From positions 1 to 35,958 of the forward strand of contig NZ_PPPT01000257.1 in the NCBI RefSeq assembly GCF_006483445.1: 35,958 bases of DNA. Reading direction: 5' to 3'. The DNA is from Bradyrhizobium guangdongense (GTDB lineage: Bacteria; Pseudomonadota; Alphaproteobacteria; Rhizobiales; Xanthobacteraceae). Below are positions 8,045 through 16,240 of the stretch, one piece after another. Both the position numbers and the translations under genes were made by a program. Below the pieces are notes generated by a model. The model had not been told where the DNA came from. It searched no databases and was given only the letters and a program-made list of their open reading frames with translations. How positions within the stretch are numbered: position 1 is the first letter of the stretch; each line of letters begins with the position of its first letter.

Positions 8045-8359
8045 ATGATCGCTCGCATCTGGCGTGCCACCGCCACCCACGAGAATGCGGCAGACTACCA
8101 GCGCCATTTCGCGAGCCGGATCGTGCCGCATCTCAAGGCCATCAACGGCTTTTCCGGCGCAAAACTCCTGCGCCGGGAGAGCCATGACGGCATTGAGCTG
8201 CTTGCGATGACGCTCTGGCAAAGCCTCGACAGCGTGAGGTCCTTCACCGGACCGGATCCGGAACGGGCCGTCATCGATGCCGACGCGCAGGCCATGCTGT
8301 CGACATGCGATGAGACGGCCGCCAACTACGAAATCGTCGTCGACGAGCTCCGCGCCTGA
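8045..8359 (+). CDS. Small antibiotic-biosynthesis-monooxygenase-like (dimeric alpha/beta barrel) protein
   Basis: This 104-aa protein resembles the ABM/dimeric ferredoxin-like fold. It starts MIARIWRATATHENAADYQ and has a central GFSGAKLLRR strand and the segment LLAMTLWQSLDSVRSF, typical of these small dimers. Members range from cofactor-free monooxygenases to heme-degrading or stress proteins, so a catalytic role is not assured. The ATG at 8045 has GGAG at 8035-8038, and the longer frame from 7991 lacks one. It is divergently placed from the AraC regulator, suggesting regulation by it. The convergent carbonic anhydrase gene ends 8 bases beyond its stop. Confidence 0.7.
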   Translation: MIARIWRATATHENAADYQRHFASRIVPHLKAINGFSGAKLLRRESHDGIELLAMTLWQSLDSVRSFTGPDPERAVIDADAQAMLSTCDETAANYEIVVDELRA

Positions 8360-8367
8360 TCGGTGTC

Positions 8368-9120
8368 TCAACTCGACCGCAGCACGTAACGGCGATTGTC
8401 CTTCTGCACGGGACGGGCGTTCATCGGATAGAGTTTTGCGAACGCGGCCACATCCGTCGCGGCGACAGGAATCGGGTCTGCCAGCACCAGCCACTCGACG
8501 ATCTCCGAGCAGGGCGGTGTCGTGAGCGAGCCCGTATAGCGGTAGTAGCCGAGCTTTGGCGGCAGCAGCGCGCCCGGATTGAAGCCGGCGTCGGCCTTGA
8601 CCGCCGGTCCTTCCTTGTCCGGCATGGTCTTGACGACCTTGCTGAACGCGGCGTTCGGCTTGCCCTCGGCCAGTAGCACGCCGACGACCGCGAGCCCGCC
8701 AGCATCGGCACGGTGCACGAAATGCGCCTCCATCGGATAATTCTTGCCGGCGATGGTGTGCTCGCTCGGGCGATGGAAGTGCACCTGGACCAGCTTGTAT
8801 TTGACGTCGCCGAGCGTGAGCGTGCCGCCTTCGGCGAAATTGAGCTGGATCGTATGCCCGTTGTTGACGATGGTATCGGCGGATTTGGGCCAGCTCAGCT
8901 TCAGGGTGGGCAATTGCGACTTGATGGCGTGATCGATGTCGATCGGCGACTGCTGCGAGCCGATCGAGCAGGCCTTGTTGGCCGCGTCGAGGTCGCCCCA
9001 TTTTGCGGGACCGCCCGCGCCCTCATAGCTCCAATGCACGCCTTCTGCGGCAAATGCCGGCTTGCACAGCGGACAAAGGGCGAGAGCCGCAAAGGCCTTG
9101 AGCGCGTCGCGACGGTTCAT
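8368..9120 (-). CDS. Periplasmic alpha-class carbonic anhydrase
   Basis: This 250-aa protein is a zinc alpha-carbonic anhydrase interconverting CO2 and bicarbonate. The zinc histidines are H114 and H116 in QVHFHRPSEH and H133 in EAHFVH. The substrate-pocket segment SLTTPPCSE is intact, and a disulfide between Cys51 and the cysteine in TPPC is likely, as in other exported members. The N-terminus MNRRDALKAFAALALC has a twin-arginine-like NRRDALK motif and ends in AFA, so export by Tat or Sec to the periplasm is predicted. GGGGGAA precedes the ATG. It appears monocistronic, with no functional link to its neighbours visible. Confidence 0.93.
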   Translation of the reverse strand: MNRRDALKAFAALALCPLCKPAFAAEGVHWSYEGAGGPAKWGDLDAANKACSIGSQQSPIDIDHAIKSQLPTLKLSWPKSADTIVNNGHTIQLNFAEGGTLTLGDVKYKLVQVHFHRPSEHTIAGKNYPMEAHFVHRADAGGLAVVGVLLAEGKPNAAFSKVVKTMPDKEGPAVKADAGFNPGALLPPKLGYYRYTGSLTTPPCSEIVEWLVLADPIPVAATDVAAFAKLYPMNARPVQKDNRRYVLRSS

Positions 9121-9225
9121 GAGATTCCCCCTGGCATGAGGTTGATACGTGATGCCGGCGCAACCTATGTGAAGGGAACCCTGAGTCGCAAGCGTTGTCG
9201 GTCCTGGATTTTGCCGTCGAAAAGC

Positions 9226-9852
9226 CTACTGGCTCGCCCAGGCGATCCGCGCGATCCATGCCACGTCGGTCGCGGCCAGCGTGCGGTCGGCCTGCGCGGG
9301 ATCGAGTGCGGCGAGCTCCAGCACCTTTGCCGTGCGGCGCTTCAAGGCTTTCACCATCAGCTCGCCCGCTTTGGTTTTCACCACGACGCGGTCGCCGCGC
9401 CGCACCGGCATGCCCGGCGACACCAGGATGACGTCGCCGTCGCGATAGGCGGGGGCGAGCGCATCGCCCGATATCTCGAGCGCAAAGGCGTGATTGTCTT
9501 CCGCCGCCGGCGGCGCCATCCGCGTCCAGCCCTTGCCCGTGGGCATGCCGAGCTCATTGAATTGGTCGATGTTGACGGCCTGCGCAAAACCGATCAGCGG
9601 CACCGACCGGCCATCGCCGCCGCCGTCCCCGATCAGCTTCACAAACGTCTCGATCGAGGAGCCCGCGGCACCCAACGCCTTCGCGATCGATTCGGTGGAG
9701 GGCCAGCGCTCGCGGCCGTCAGCCGTGACGCGCTTGCTCTTGTTGAAGGTGGTGGGGTCGAGACCTGCGCGCTTGGCAAGTCCGGAGGGGGACAGGCCGG
9801 CGCGCTCCGCCAGACGATCCAGCGCTCCCCAGATCTGATCGTGGGTCAGCAT
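9226..9852 (-). CDS. HTH/S24-type repressor-like regulator lacking the autocleavage serine
   Basis: This 208-aa protein has an N-terminal helix-turn-helix (RLAERAGLSPSGLAKRAGLD, about 13-32) and a C-terminal LexA/CI-like S24 domain. In active S24 proteins the nucleophile is the serine of G-[DMN]-S-M; here the segment reads ISGDALAP, with Ala131 at that place. The general-base lysine is kept (K168 in LMVKALKRR). The usual Ala-Gly cleavage site also looks absent (GFAQAVN). The likely role is a non-cleaving transcriptional repressor rather than an SOS-cleaved one. The start at 9852 is chosen from the family-like MLTHDQIW; in-frame ATGs at 9879 and 9882 exist and no start has a convincing Shine-Dalgarno. 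Targets unknown. Confidence 0.82.
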   Translation of the reverse strand: MLTHDQIWGALDRLAERAGLSPSGLAKRAGLDPTTFNKSKRVTADGRERWPSTESIAKALGAAGSSIETFVKLIGDGGGDGRSVPLIGFAQAVNIDQFNELGMPTGKGWTRMAPPAAEDNHAFALEISGDALAPAYRDGDVILVSPGMPVRRGDRVVVKTKAGELMVKALKRRTAKVLELAALDPAQADRTLAATDVAWIARIAWASQ

Positions 9853-10084
9853 CCTCTGCGCTTTGGCTTGTCTGACCATCATAAGGTCCAGCCTGTCGCA
9901 AGTTAGGAATATCTGCCTCAAATCAACCGGTTTTCCGTTTTCCGTGCAAGAGGAGGCAGCCAAGCCTTGAGTTCGGGAAGGCCCGCCTTTACGGTCGCGC
10001 CGGCTTTCCCGGACCGTGGCCAGAACGGCGCGATCCGAAAAACCCCAACAAAGTCAAAGAGAAACTGGCAGGGCTCCGGAGCAA

Positions 10085-10429
10085 TTGGCCAATATTTACA
10101 AAATTTGCCTGGCCTCGGCCTGGCGGGAGGCGGAGCGGCAGGGTGTGTACACCGGCAGCGCCGACGACGCGCGCGACGGCTACATCCATTTCTCCACCGC
10201 CGCCCAGGTTCCGGAAACGGCGCGAAAACACTTTTTCGGCCAGCGCGCGCTGTTCCTGGTCCAGGTCGATGTTGATGCTCTCGGCGACGCACTGCGCTGG
10301 GAGCGCTCGCGCAATGACGAGCTGTTTCCGCATCTCTATGCCGAACTCGATCTCGGCGCGGTGATTGCGGTGATCAACCTCAACACGCGCTCCGACGGCT
10401 ACCACGACATTCCGGAGCTCGCCCCGTGA
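10085..10429 (+). CDS. DUF952 family protein
   Basis: This is a DUF952 protein of about 114 aa. The conserved family opening is ANIYKICLASAWREAERQGV, followed by YTGSADDARDGYIHFS and a C-terminal FPHLYAEL. The fold has been compared with ADP-ribose/NAD-related barrels, but its biochemical function is unknown. The start is uncertain: TTG at 10085 has GGAG 3 bases ahead and gives the normal family length, while an in-frame GTG at 10016 would add 23 unconserved residues. The stop overlaps the GTG of pyrD by 4 bases (GTGA), so the two are probably translationally coupled. Confidence 0.78.
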   Translation: MANIYKICLASAWREAERQGVYTGSADDARDGYIHFSTAAQVPETARKHFFGQRALFLVQVDVDALGDALRWERSRNDELFPHLYAELDLGAVIAVINLNTRSDGYHDIPELAP

Positions 10430-11523
10430 TCCGTGCCTTCGACGCCTTCTCGCTGCCGGTTTTGCGCTGGCTCGATCCTGAAGACGCGCATCGCCTCGCG
10501 ATCCACGGCTTGCGTTTTCTGCCGCCGGTCAAGCCGCGCGCCGACGACCCGAAGCTCGCGGTGCGCGCCTTCGGGCTCAACTTTCCCAATCCGGTCGGCC
10601 TCGCCGCAGGTTTTGACAAAAGCGCGGAGGTGCCCGATGCGCTGTTGCGGCTCGGTTTCGGCTTCGTCGAGATCGGCTCGGTGACGCCAAAACCCCAGGC
10701 CGGCAATCCGCGGCCGCGGCTGTTTCGCCTGGAGCGCGACGAAGCCGTCATCAACCGCATGGGTTTCAACAATGACGGCGCCGAGGCCGCGTTGCGGCGG
10801 CTTGCGGCGCGGGCTCAGAACGGCGGCATCGTCGGCGTCAATGTCGGCGCCAACAAGGATTCGCCCGACCGTGTCGCCGACTACGTTAAGCTGATCGAGA
10901 CCTTTGCGCCGGTCGCAAGCTATTTCACCGTCAACATCTCCTCGCCGAACACGCCGGGCCTTCGCAACCTGCAGGAAGGCGCGCTGCTCGACGATCTCCT
11001 GGCGCAGGTGATCGACGCGCGCGAGCGGGTGCGCGAGAAGGCCGGCGATACGCCGGTGCTGCTCAAGATCGCGCCGGACCTGAGCCTGGCGCAACTCGAC
11101 GACGTCGTGCATGTCGCGCGGTCGCGCAAGGTTGACGGCATGATCGTGTCGAACACCACGATCGCGCGGCCTTCGACATTGCGCGAGCAGATGCGCGCCA
11201 AGGAGCAGGGCGGCCTGTCGGGCCGGCCGCTATTCCGCCTCTCCACGCGCATGGTCGCAGAGACCTATGTGCGCGTCGAAGGCGCATTCCCGCTGATCGG
11301 CGTCGGCGGCATCGATTCCGGCGGCGCCGCGCTGACGAAGATCCGCGCCGGCGCCAGCCTGATCCAGCTCTATTCGGCGCTGGTCTACAAGGGGCTCGGC
11401 CTCGTCGAGGACATCAAGCGCGACCTCGCCTCGACGCTGCTGCGCACCGGGCGCGACTCGCTGTCGGAAATCGTCGGCGCCGATGCCGCGACGCTGACGG
11501 CGGAGGACTGGCCGACGCTTTGA
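10426..11523 (+). CDS. pyrD: Dihydroorotate dehydrogenase (quinone), class 2
   Basis: This 365-aa flavoprotein oxidises dihydroorotate to orotate in pyrimidine synthesis, passing electrons to ubiquinone at the inner membrane. Class 2 features are the amphipathic N-terminal extension (about residues 1-40, including DPEDAHRLAIHGL), the FMN-site segment NPVGLAAGFDK at 55-65, INRMGFNNDG at 109-118, the catalytic-serine region NISSPNTPGLR, and the C-terminal GVGGIDSG and GASLIQLYSA phosphate-binding segments. The start is GTG at 10426, overlapping the DUF952 stop. A long inverted repeat lies between this gene and the convergent MATE gene. Confidence 0.97.
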   Translation: MIRAFDAFSLPVLRWLDPEDAHRLAIHGLRFLPPVKPRADDPKLAVRAFGLNFPNPVGLAAGFDKSAEVPDALLRLGFGFVEIGSVTPKPQAGNPRPRLFRLERDEAVINRMGFNNDGAEAALRRLAARAQNGGIVGVNVGANKDSPDRVADYVKLIETFAPVASYFTVNISSPNTPGLRNLQEGALLDDLLAQVIDARERVREKAGDTPVLLKIAPDLSLAQLDDVVHVARSRKVDGMIVSNTTIARPSTLREQMRAKEQGGLSGRPLFRLSTRMVAETYVRVEGAFPLIGVGGIDSGGAALTKIRAGASLIQLYSALVYKGLGLVEDIKRDLASTLLRTGRDSLSEIVGADAATLTAEDWPTL

Positions 11524-11536
11524 TTTTGCGCGGCTT

Positions 11537-11625
11537 CGTAGCCCGGATGGAGCGCAGCGCAATCCGAGACCGGTCTCACCGCGATGCGAGTTTCCCGGAT
11601 TACGCTGCGCTCCATCCGGGCTACG
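11537..11625. repeat. Long palindromic intergenic repeat, 30-bp arms
   Basis: The arms at 11537-11566 and 11596-11625 are complementary at 29 of 30 positions, beginning CGTAGCCCGGATGGAGCGCA on one strand. The 29-base centre begins with a 12-bp palindrome, GAGACCGGTCTC, which overlaps the left arm by one base (11566-11577). It sits between the convergent pyrD and MATE stops, filling nearly the whole gap, so it could serve as a bidirectional terminator. It belongs to a dispersed repeat type common in Bradyrhizobium. Confidence 0.88.
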
Positions 11626-11629
11626 GCAC

Positions 11630-12952
11630 TCAGCTTTTGAACGACGCCCGGTACAGCGCCGGATAGCGCGCGCCCTGCAAGCCGCCGCGGGCGACGTAGA
11701 AGGCGATCATCGCGCTCCACAGGCCGGCATTGCCAAAGCCACTCAACACCCACCAGGCAATCAGGAAGATCGCGAGCGAGGCCAGCATCAGGTTGCGCAT
11801 CTCGCGCGCCCAGGTGGCGCCGCCATAGATGCCGTCGAAGCCGAATGCGAAGGCGCCGGGCAGCGGCGCGATGACGATGAACACCAGGAAGTCGCGGGCC
11901 GCGCGTCGGACCGCGTCGCTGGTGGTCATCAGATCAATCAGCGCGGGGCCGGCGAACGCGAACAGCGCCGCGACGACAAGCGCGAAACCGATGCCCCAGG
12001 TCAGGACCAGCCGGGTCGAATCGGCAAAGCCGCGGGCATCGCGCGCGCCATAGGCGCGGCCGCAGAGCTGCTGCGCGGCATTGGCAAAGCCGTCGAGGAA
12101 GAAGGCGCTGACCAGCAGAAAATTGTTGAGCACGGAATTCGCCGCCAGCGTGACGTCGCCGGCGCGCGCGCCCTTGGCGGTGAAGAACAGGAACACGGTG
12201 ATCAGCGCCGCCGTGCGCACCATGATGTCGCGGTTGACCGACAGCATCCGCATCAGCTTGTCGCGGTCGAACAGCCGCGCGCGGGGCACGGCAAAGCCGT
12301 CCTTTGCAAGCTGCCGGCAGACGAGCACGCCGAGACCGACGCCGACCGCCTCAGAGAGCACGGCCGCGATCGCAGCCCCCGCGATGCCGGTGTGATAGAC
12401 GAGCACCAGCAGCACGGTTGCGATCATGTTGATGAGGTTGATCGCGATCTGAAGCAGCAGCGCCCGGTTGGCGCGGGCCTGTCCGACCAGCCAGCCAAGG
12501 ATGACGTAATTGGCGAACGCCAGCGGCGCCGACCAGATCCGGATCATGAAGTAGGTTCTTGCCGCGTGTGTCACGCCCTCGCTGCCGCCCATCAGGCTGA
12601 AGAGCGCGGCGGCAAGCGGCAGTTGCAGCACGATCAGCGCGACGCCGATCAGGCCCGCCACGATGAAGCCGCGCATCAGGATCGCGCCGTAGTCGTGCGT
12701 CTCGCCGGCGCCCATCGCCTGCGCGGTGAAGGCGAGCGTCGAGATGCGCAGGAAGGCGAACAGCCAGAACAGGCAGTCGAAGATGACGGATGCCATCGCG
12801 ACCCCGCCGAGCAGCGCCGCATCGTTCAGGCGCCCGATCGCGATGGTGGAGACGACGCCGATCAGCGGCGTGGTGAGGTTCGCCACCATCGCAGGCCCTG
12901 CGATGGCAAACATCTGGCGCGTGGTGACCTTGGGGTGAACGGGGGCGTGCAT
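11630..12952 (-). CDS. MATE-family multidrug/toxin efflux transporter
   Basis: This 440-aa polytopic inner-membrane protein has about 12 hydrophobic segments in two related halves, the usual MATE/DinF size. The first helix pair includes FAIAGPAMVANLTTPLIGVV, and IWSAPLAFANYVILGWLVGQ lies in mid-protein, both typical of the DinF-like subgroup. Such proteins export cationic compounds in exchange for Na+ or H+; the substrate cannot be predicted. The ATG at 12952 is used. It is monocistronic, convergent with pyrD across a long palindrome, with a smaller stem-loop upstream at 12991-13029. Confidence 0.92.
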   Translation of the reverse strand: MHAPVHPKVTTRQMFAIAGPAMVANLTTPLIGVVSTIAIGRLNDAALLGGVAMASVIFDCLFWLFAFLRISTLAFTAQAMGAGETHDYGAILMRGFIVAGLIGVALIVLQLPLAAALFSLMGGSEGVTHAARTYFMIRIWSAPLAFANYVILGWLVGQARANRALLLQIAINLINMIATVLLVLVYHTGIAGAAIAAVLSEAVGVGLGVLVCRQLAKDGFAVPRARLFDRDKLMRMLSVNRDIMVRTAALITVFLFFTAKGARAGDVTLAANSVLNNFLLVSAFFLDGFANAAQQLCGRAYGARDARGFADSTRLVLTWGIGFALVVAALFAFAGPALIDLMTTSDAVRRAARDFLVFIVIAPLPGAFAFGFDGIYGGATWAREMRNLMLASLAIFLIAWWVLSGFGNAGLWSAMIAFYVARGGLQGARYPALYRASFKS

Positions 12953-12990
12953 GGTCAGGCAGGTCTACCTGCCGCGCGGTCCAAATGCAT

Positions 12991-13029
12991 CTCCGCAGCC
13001 GACATAGCGCAAATGCATCGGCTGCGGAG
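12991..13029. repeat. Stem-loop between the MATE and small membrane protein genes
   Basis: A perfect 12-bp stem, CTCCGCAGCCGA (12991-13002) with TCGGCTGCGGAG (13018-13029), encloses a 15-base loop. The 10-mer CAAATGCATC occurs directly repeated at 12982 and 13010. The stem-loop follows the small membrane protein gene on the minus strand but has no T-run after it in that direction, so a rho-independent terminator is only possible. Confidence 0.6.
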
Positions 13030-13040
13030 TCGCCAAAAAA

Positions 13041-13343
13041 CTACCGGCCGCGCGGCGTGCCGAACAGGCGCGACAAGAACCAGATCGGGACCACGATCAC
13101 GGCGCCGAGCAGGAAGTAGCGCCACAGCCAGTTGATGGCGTCGAAGCCGAGGTCCCAGAGCCGCTGGAACAAGAGGCGGATGCTGTGGATGATATTCCAG
13201 GGATCGAAGCCGATCGCGGCCAGCACGACGCCGACCAGGATCGAGAGCAGGATGAGCCGGAATGCGACCGACAGCGGTGAGCCGCCGAGAAAGCGGTACA
13301 GGCCGTCACGGCTTCCCGGCAAATCTCTGACGTCGTTGGTCAT
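13041..13343 (-). CDS. Small inner-membrane protein (DUF6460-like)
   Basis: This 100-aa protein has two strong hydrophobic segments, roughly residues 27-46 (AFRLILLSILVGVVLAAIGF) and 73-92 (YFLLGAVIVVPIWFLSRLF), separated by an amphipathic stretch. The N-terminal DLPGSRDGLYRFLGGSPL is cytoplasmic in character. It resembles an uncharacterised alphaproteobacterial family that I believe is DUF6460; the function is unknown. The start is well supported: GAGGAG lies 9 bases upstream and a perfect TATAAT is on the minus strand at 13378-13373, though without a clear -35. It appears monocistronic. Confidence 0.8.
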   Translation of the reverse strand: MTNDVRDLPGSRDGLYRFLGGSPLSVAFRLILLSILVGVVLAAIGFDPWNIIHSIRLLFQRLWDLGFDAINWLWRYFLLGAVIVVPIWFLSRLFGTPRGR

Positions 13344-13495
13344 CGCAAATAACTCCTCGCGGGCTCTGCCGCATTATAGGTCAAGGCGGGGGACATGGGG
13401 AACCCGGTCGTATCAGTCAATCAGCTTACCGCATTTTAATCTGCGGGGGACGTGCCTTGGTTAATCGGCGAGGCTGGCGAGCGGCGGGCCCAAAT

Positions 13496-15142
13496 TCACG
13501 CCGCTTCCGTCTTCAGCATCCGCTCCAGCGTTTCCAGCCGGTCCGCTTCGCGCGGCGGCTTGTCCCAGCGCAGGCGGCTGATGCGGGGGAAGCGCATGGC
13601 GACGCCCGACTTGTGCCGCGACGAGCGCTGCAGGCCTTCGAAGGCGACCTCCAGCACCAGTCCCTTGTCCGGCTCGTGCACGACGTGGCGGACGGGCCCG
13701 AATTTCTCCGTGGTGTTGCGGCGGACGAAGCGGTCGATCTGCAACAGCTCCTCGTCCGTGAAGCCAAAATAGGCTTTTCCCACCGGCACCAGCTCATCGC
13801 CGGCTTCGCCATTGGTCCAGACGCCAAAGGTGTAGTCGGAATAATAGGACGAGCGCTTGCCATGGCCGCGCTGCGCATACATCAGCACGGCATCGATGAT
13901 GTGCGGGTCGCGCTTCCACTTCCACCACTGACCTTTTGGCCGCCCCGGCAGGTAAGGCGCATCGCGCCGCTTCAGCATGACGCCTTCGACGGCGTCTGCA
14001 TCCTCGCCTGCACCCGCACTCGCGGGATCGGCGCGTGCGGCCGTGAGCGCGTCCCAGGTGTCGAAGGCGACGGTCGGCGACAGATCGATCCTGGCATCGC
14101 CGAGCTTCTTGATGAAGGTTTCGAGATGCGCGCGCCGGTCCGCGAAAGGCAGTTCGCGCAGATCGTTCTCGTCGTCGCCGAGCAGATCATAGGCGCGCAG
14201 ATGGATCGGAAACTCCTTGATCAGCTTGGGCGAGACCGCCTTGCGGTTGAGGCGCTGCTGCAGCACGTTGAAACTCTGCACGCGGCCGTCGCGTACGATC
14301 AACAGCTCGCCGTCGATCGCGCCGGGCAGATGCAGCGCCGGCACGAGATCCGGAAAGCTCTGCGTGATGTCCTCGCCGGTGCGCGAATAGAGCCGCGCCG
14401 TGATATGCCCGCGCGAATCGCGCCCCGCGACCGCCTGCACGCGGATGCCGTCCCATTTCCATTCGGCGATGTAGTCGACGGGATCGAGGCTTTGGAAATC
14501 CGCGTCCTCGATCGCATGCGCCAGCATCACCGGGCGGAACGGCGCGGGGTCGCGATTGAGAGGCTTTTCCGCGCGGCCTTCCAGCCAGCCAAAGAGATCG
14601 GTGTAGGGCGGGGCAAGGCCCGGCCAGATCAGTTCGACCTCATGCGGGTCCTTGTCCCCTAGCGCGGCCGCGGCGGTTTTTGCAAGCCGCGCAGACACGC
14701 CGATGCGTAGCGCGCCGGTGACGAGCTTGAGCAGCGCCCAGCGGCCGGTCTCGTCGAGTTCGTCGAGCCAGCGTTCGAGTTGCTTGGGCAGCTCGGTCTT
14801 GCCGAGCGTGCGCAGCGTGGTGACGACTTCGGACAGAGTCGGGGGTGGCGGGTTGTTGTGCAGGCTCTCGCCCTTCGGCCACATCAGCGCGACCGTCTCG
14901 GAGAGATCGCCGACATAGTCATAGGAGAGGCCGAACAGCACGGGATCGGTTCGCGACGCAATGAGGTCGCGAACCAGCGCCGGTTTTGCGTGCTTGAAGC
15001 TGAGTGCGCCGGTGAGTGCCGCCAGCGCATAGCCGCGATCGGGATCACCGACCTCGCGAAAATAACCCGTGATCAGCCGCAGCTTGTTGTTGCGGCCGGG
15101 CTCGTAGGCGAGGCGGTCCAGGAGTTCGGCGAAGCGGTTCAT
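13496..15142 (-). CDS. ATP-dependent DNA ligase (exonuclease-associated type)
   Basis: This 548-aa protein is a bacterial ATP-dependent DNA ligase of the stand-alone type linked to an MBL exonuclease. It has an N-terminal DNA-binding domain (about 1-200), an adenylation domain with motif I EWKWDGIRVQ (nucleophile Lys229), motif III DGELLIV and motif V WWKWKRD, and a C-terminal OB-fold from about residue 420. It seals nicks using ATP and is thought to act in DNA repair. The frame is open to 15325, but the ATG at 15142 starts the conserved N-terminus and its ATGA overlaps the stop of the upstream exonuclease, giving coupled translation. The Lhr-type helicase and phosphoesterase often found with the pair are absent here. 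Confidence 0.93.
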   Translation of the reverse strand: MNRFAELLDRLAYEPGRNNKLRLITGYFREVGDPDRGYALAALTGALSFKHAKPALVRDLIASRTDPVLFGLSYDYVGDLSETVALMWPKGESLHNNPPPPTLSEVVTTLRTLGKTELPKQLERWLDELDETGRWALLKLVTGALRIGVSARLAKTAAAALGDKDPHEVELIWPGLAPPYTDLFGWLEGRAEKPLNRDPAPFRPVMLAHAIEDADFQSLDPVDYIAEWKWDGIRVQAVAGRDSRGHITARLYSRTGEDITQSFPDLVPALHLPGAIDGELLIVRDGRVQSFNVLQQRLNRKAVSPKLIKEFPIHLRAYDLLGDDENDLRELPFADRRAHLETFIKKLGDARIDLSPTVAFDTWDALTAARADPASAGAGEDADAVEGVMLKRRDAPYLPGRPKGQWWKWKRDPHIIDAVLMYAQRGHGKRSSYYSDYTFGVWTNGEAGDELVPVGKAYFGFTDEELLQIDRFVRRNTTEKFGPVRHVVHEPDKGLVLEVAFEGLQRSSRHKSGVAMRFPRISRLRWDKPPREADRLETLERMLKTEAA

Positions 15143-16185
15143 GCCTCGGCCTCGCCGGCCGCGGGCGGTTCGCTCTCCTCCTCGTCGCCATAGCCGACGA
15201 GATCGAGCGGCTGGGCGCGAAGCCCCTTGCTCCTGCACCAGTGCACCAGCGCGTCTTCCTGGCCGTGGGTGACCCAGACTTCGCCGGCGCCGGTCGCCGC
15301 GATCGTCGCCGTCAGGCCGTCCCAATCGGCATGGTCGGAGATCACCAGCGGCAATTCGACGCCGCGTTGACGCGCGCGGGCACGCACCCGCATCCAGCCC
15401 GACGCGAACGCCGTGACCGGATCGGGAAAGCGCCGCGTCCAGATATCAGAGGTGGCCGACGGCGGCGCCAGCGTGATGGTGCCGGCGAGCGCGGCCTTCT
15501 TCACGCCCATCACCGGGCGCAACTCGCCGAGCGCGATACCGCGGCTCTGATAATAATGCGTGATTTTCTCCATCGCGCCGTGAAGATAGATCGGCGCGTC
15601 GTAGCCGGCCGCGCGCAACAGCGCGATCACGCGCTGCGCCTTGCCGAGCGAATAGGCGCCGACCAGATGCGCGCGCTCCGGAAACAGCGCGACGGAGGCC
15701 AATAGCTTCTTCACCTCGTCCGCGGCATCGCCATGGCGAAACACCGGCAGGCCGAACGTCGCCTCGGTGATGAAGACGTCGCAGGGCACGAGCTCGAACG
15801 GCGTGCAGGTCGGATCGGGCGCATCCTTGTAATCGCCGGAGGCGACGATGCAGGTGTCCTTGCAGGTCACCGCGATCTGCGCCGAGCCCAGCACATGGCC
15901 GGCCGGATGAAACTTCACCCTGACGTCGCCGAGCCGGATCTCCTCGCCGTAAGCGACGGCCTGCGTCGACCCGGCAAAGTTCTCGCCATAGCGCAGCCGC
16001 ATCATGTCGAGCGTTTCCTGCGTCGCCAGCACGGCGCCATGGCCGGCGCGGGCGTGGTCGGAATGGCCATGGGTGATGACGGCGCGATCGACCGGGCGGA
16101 CGGGATCGATATGGAAACCGCCGGGCTTGCAGCATAGGCCGGCGGCAGTTGGCAGCAGGATGTCTTGCGGGCGCATTTCTGTCAT
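15139..16185 (-). CDS. Ligase-associated metallo-beta-lactamase-fold DNA exonuclease
   Basis: This 348-aa protein has the MBL/beta-CASP fold, related to SNM1/Artemis and CPSF nucleases. The metal-binding HxHxDH motif is HGHSDH at 39-44, followed by AGHVLGSA and the SGDYKDA segment bearing the next ligands; VISDHADWDGL and WVTHGQEDA complete the beta-CASP/C-terminal motifs. Family knowledge assigns it to DNA end processing together with the ATP-dependent ligase whose gene it overlaps by 4 bases. An N-terminal cysteine pair (LCCKPGG) is typical. The ATG at 16185 is used; an in-frame ATG at 16176 is nearly as good. It is divergent from the methyltransferase gene across 55 bases. Confidence 0.9.
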   Translation of the reverse strand: MTEMRPQDILLPTAAGLCCKPGGFHIDPVRPVDRAVITHGHSDHARAGHGAVLATQETLDMMRLRYGENFAGSTQAVAYGEEIRLGDVRVKFHPAGHVLGSAQIAVTCKDTCIVASGDYKDAPDPTCTPFELVPCDVFITEATFGLPVFRHGDAADEVKKLLASVALFPERAHLVGAYSLGKAQRVIALLRAAGYDAPIYLHGAMEKITHYYQSRGIALGELRPVMGVKKAALAGTITLAPPSATSDIWTRRFPDPVTAFASGWMRVRARARQRGVELPLVISDHADWDGLTATIAATGAGEVWVTHGQEDALVHWCRSKGLRAQPLDLVGYGDEEESEPPAAGEAEA

Positions 16186-16240
16186 ATAGGCTGCGCCATC
16201 GCTTCATTCGAGTCATCCGCCCGACCAATCCGGTTCCTCC

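Noticed and set aside
15143..15325. N-terminal extension of the DNA ligase
   Set aside because: It overlaps the exonuclease gene in another frame and is Arg/Gly-rich. The conserved ligase N-terminus begins at 15142.
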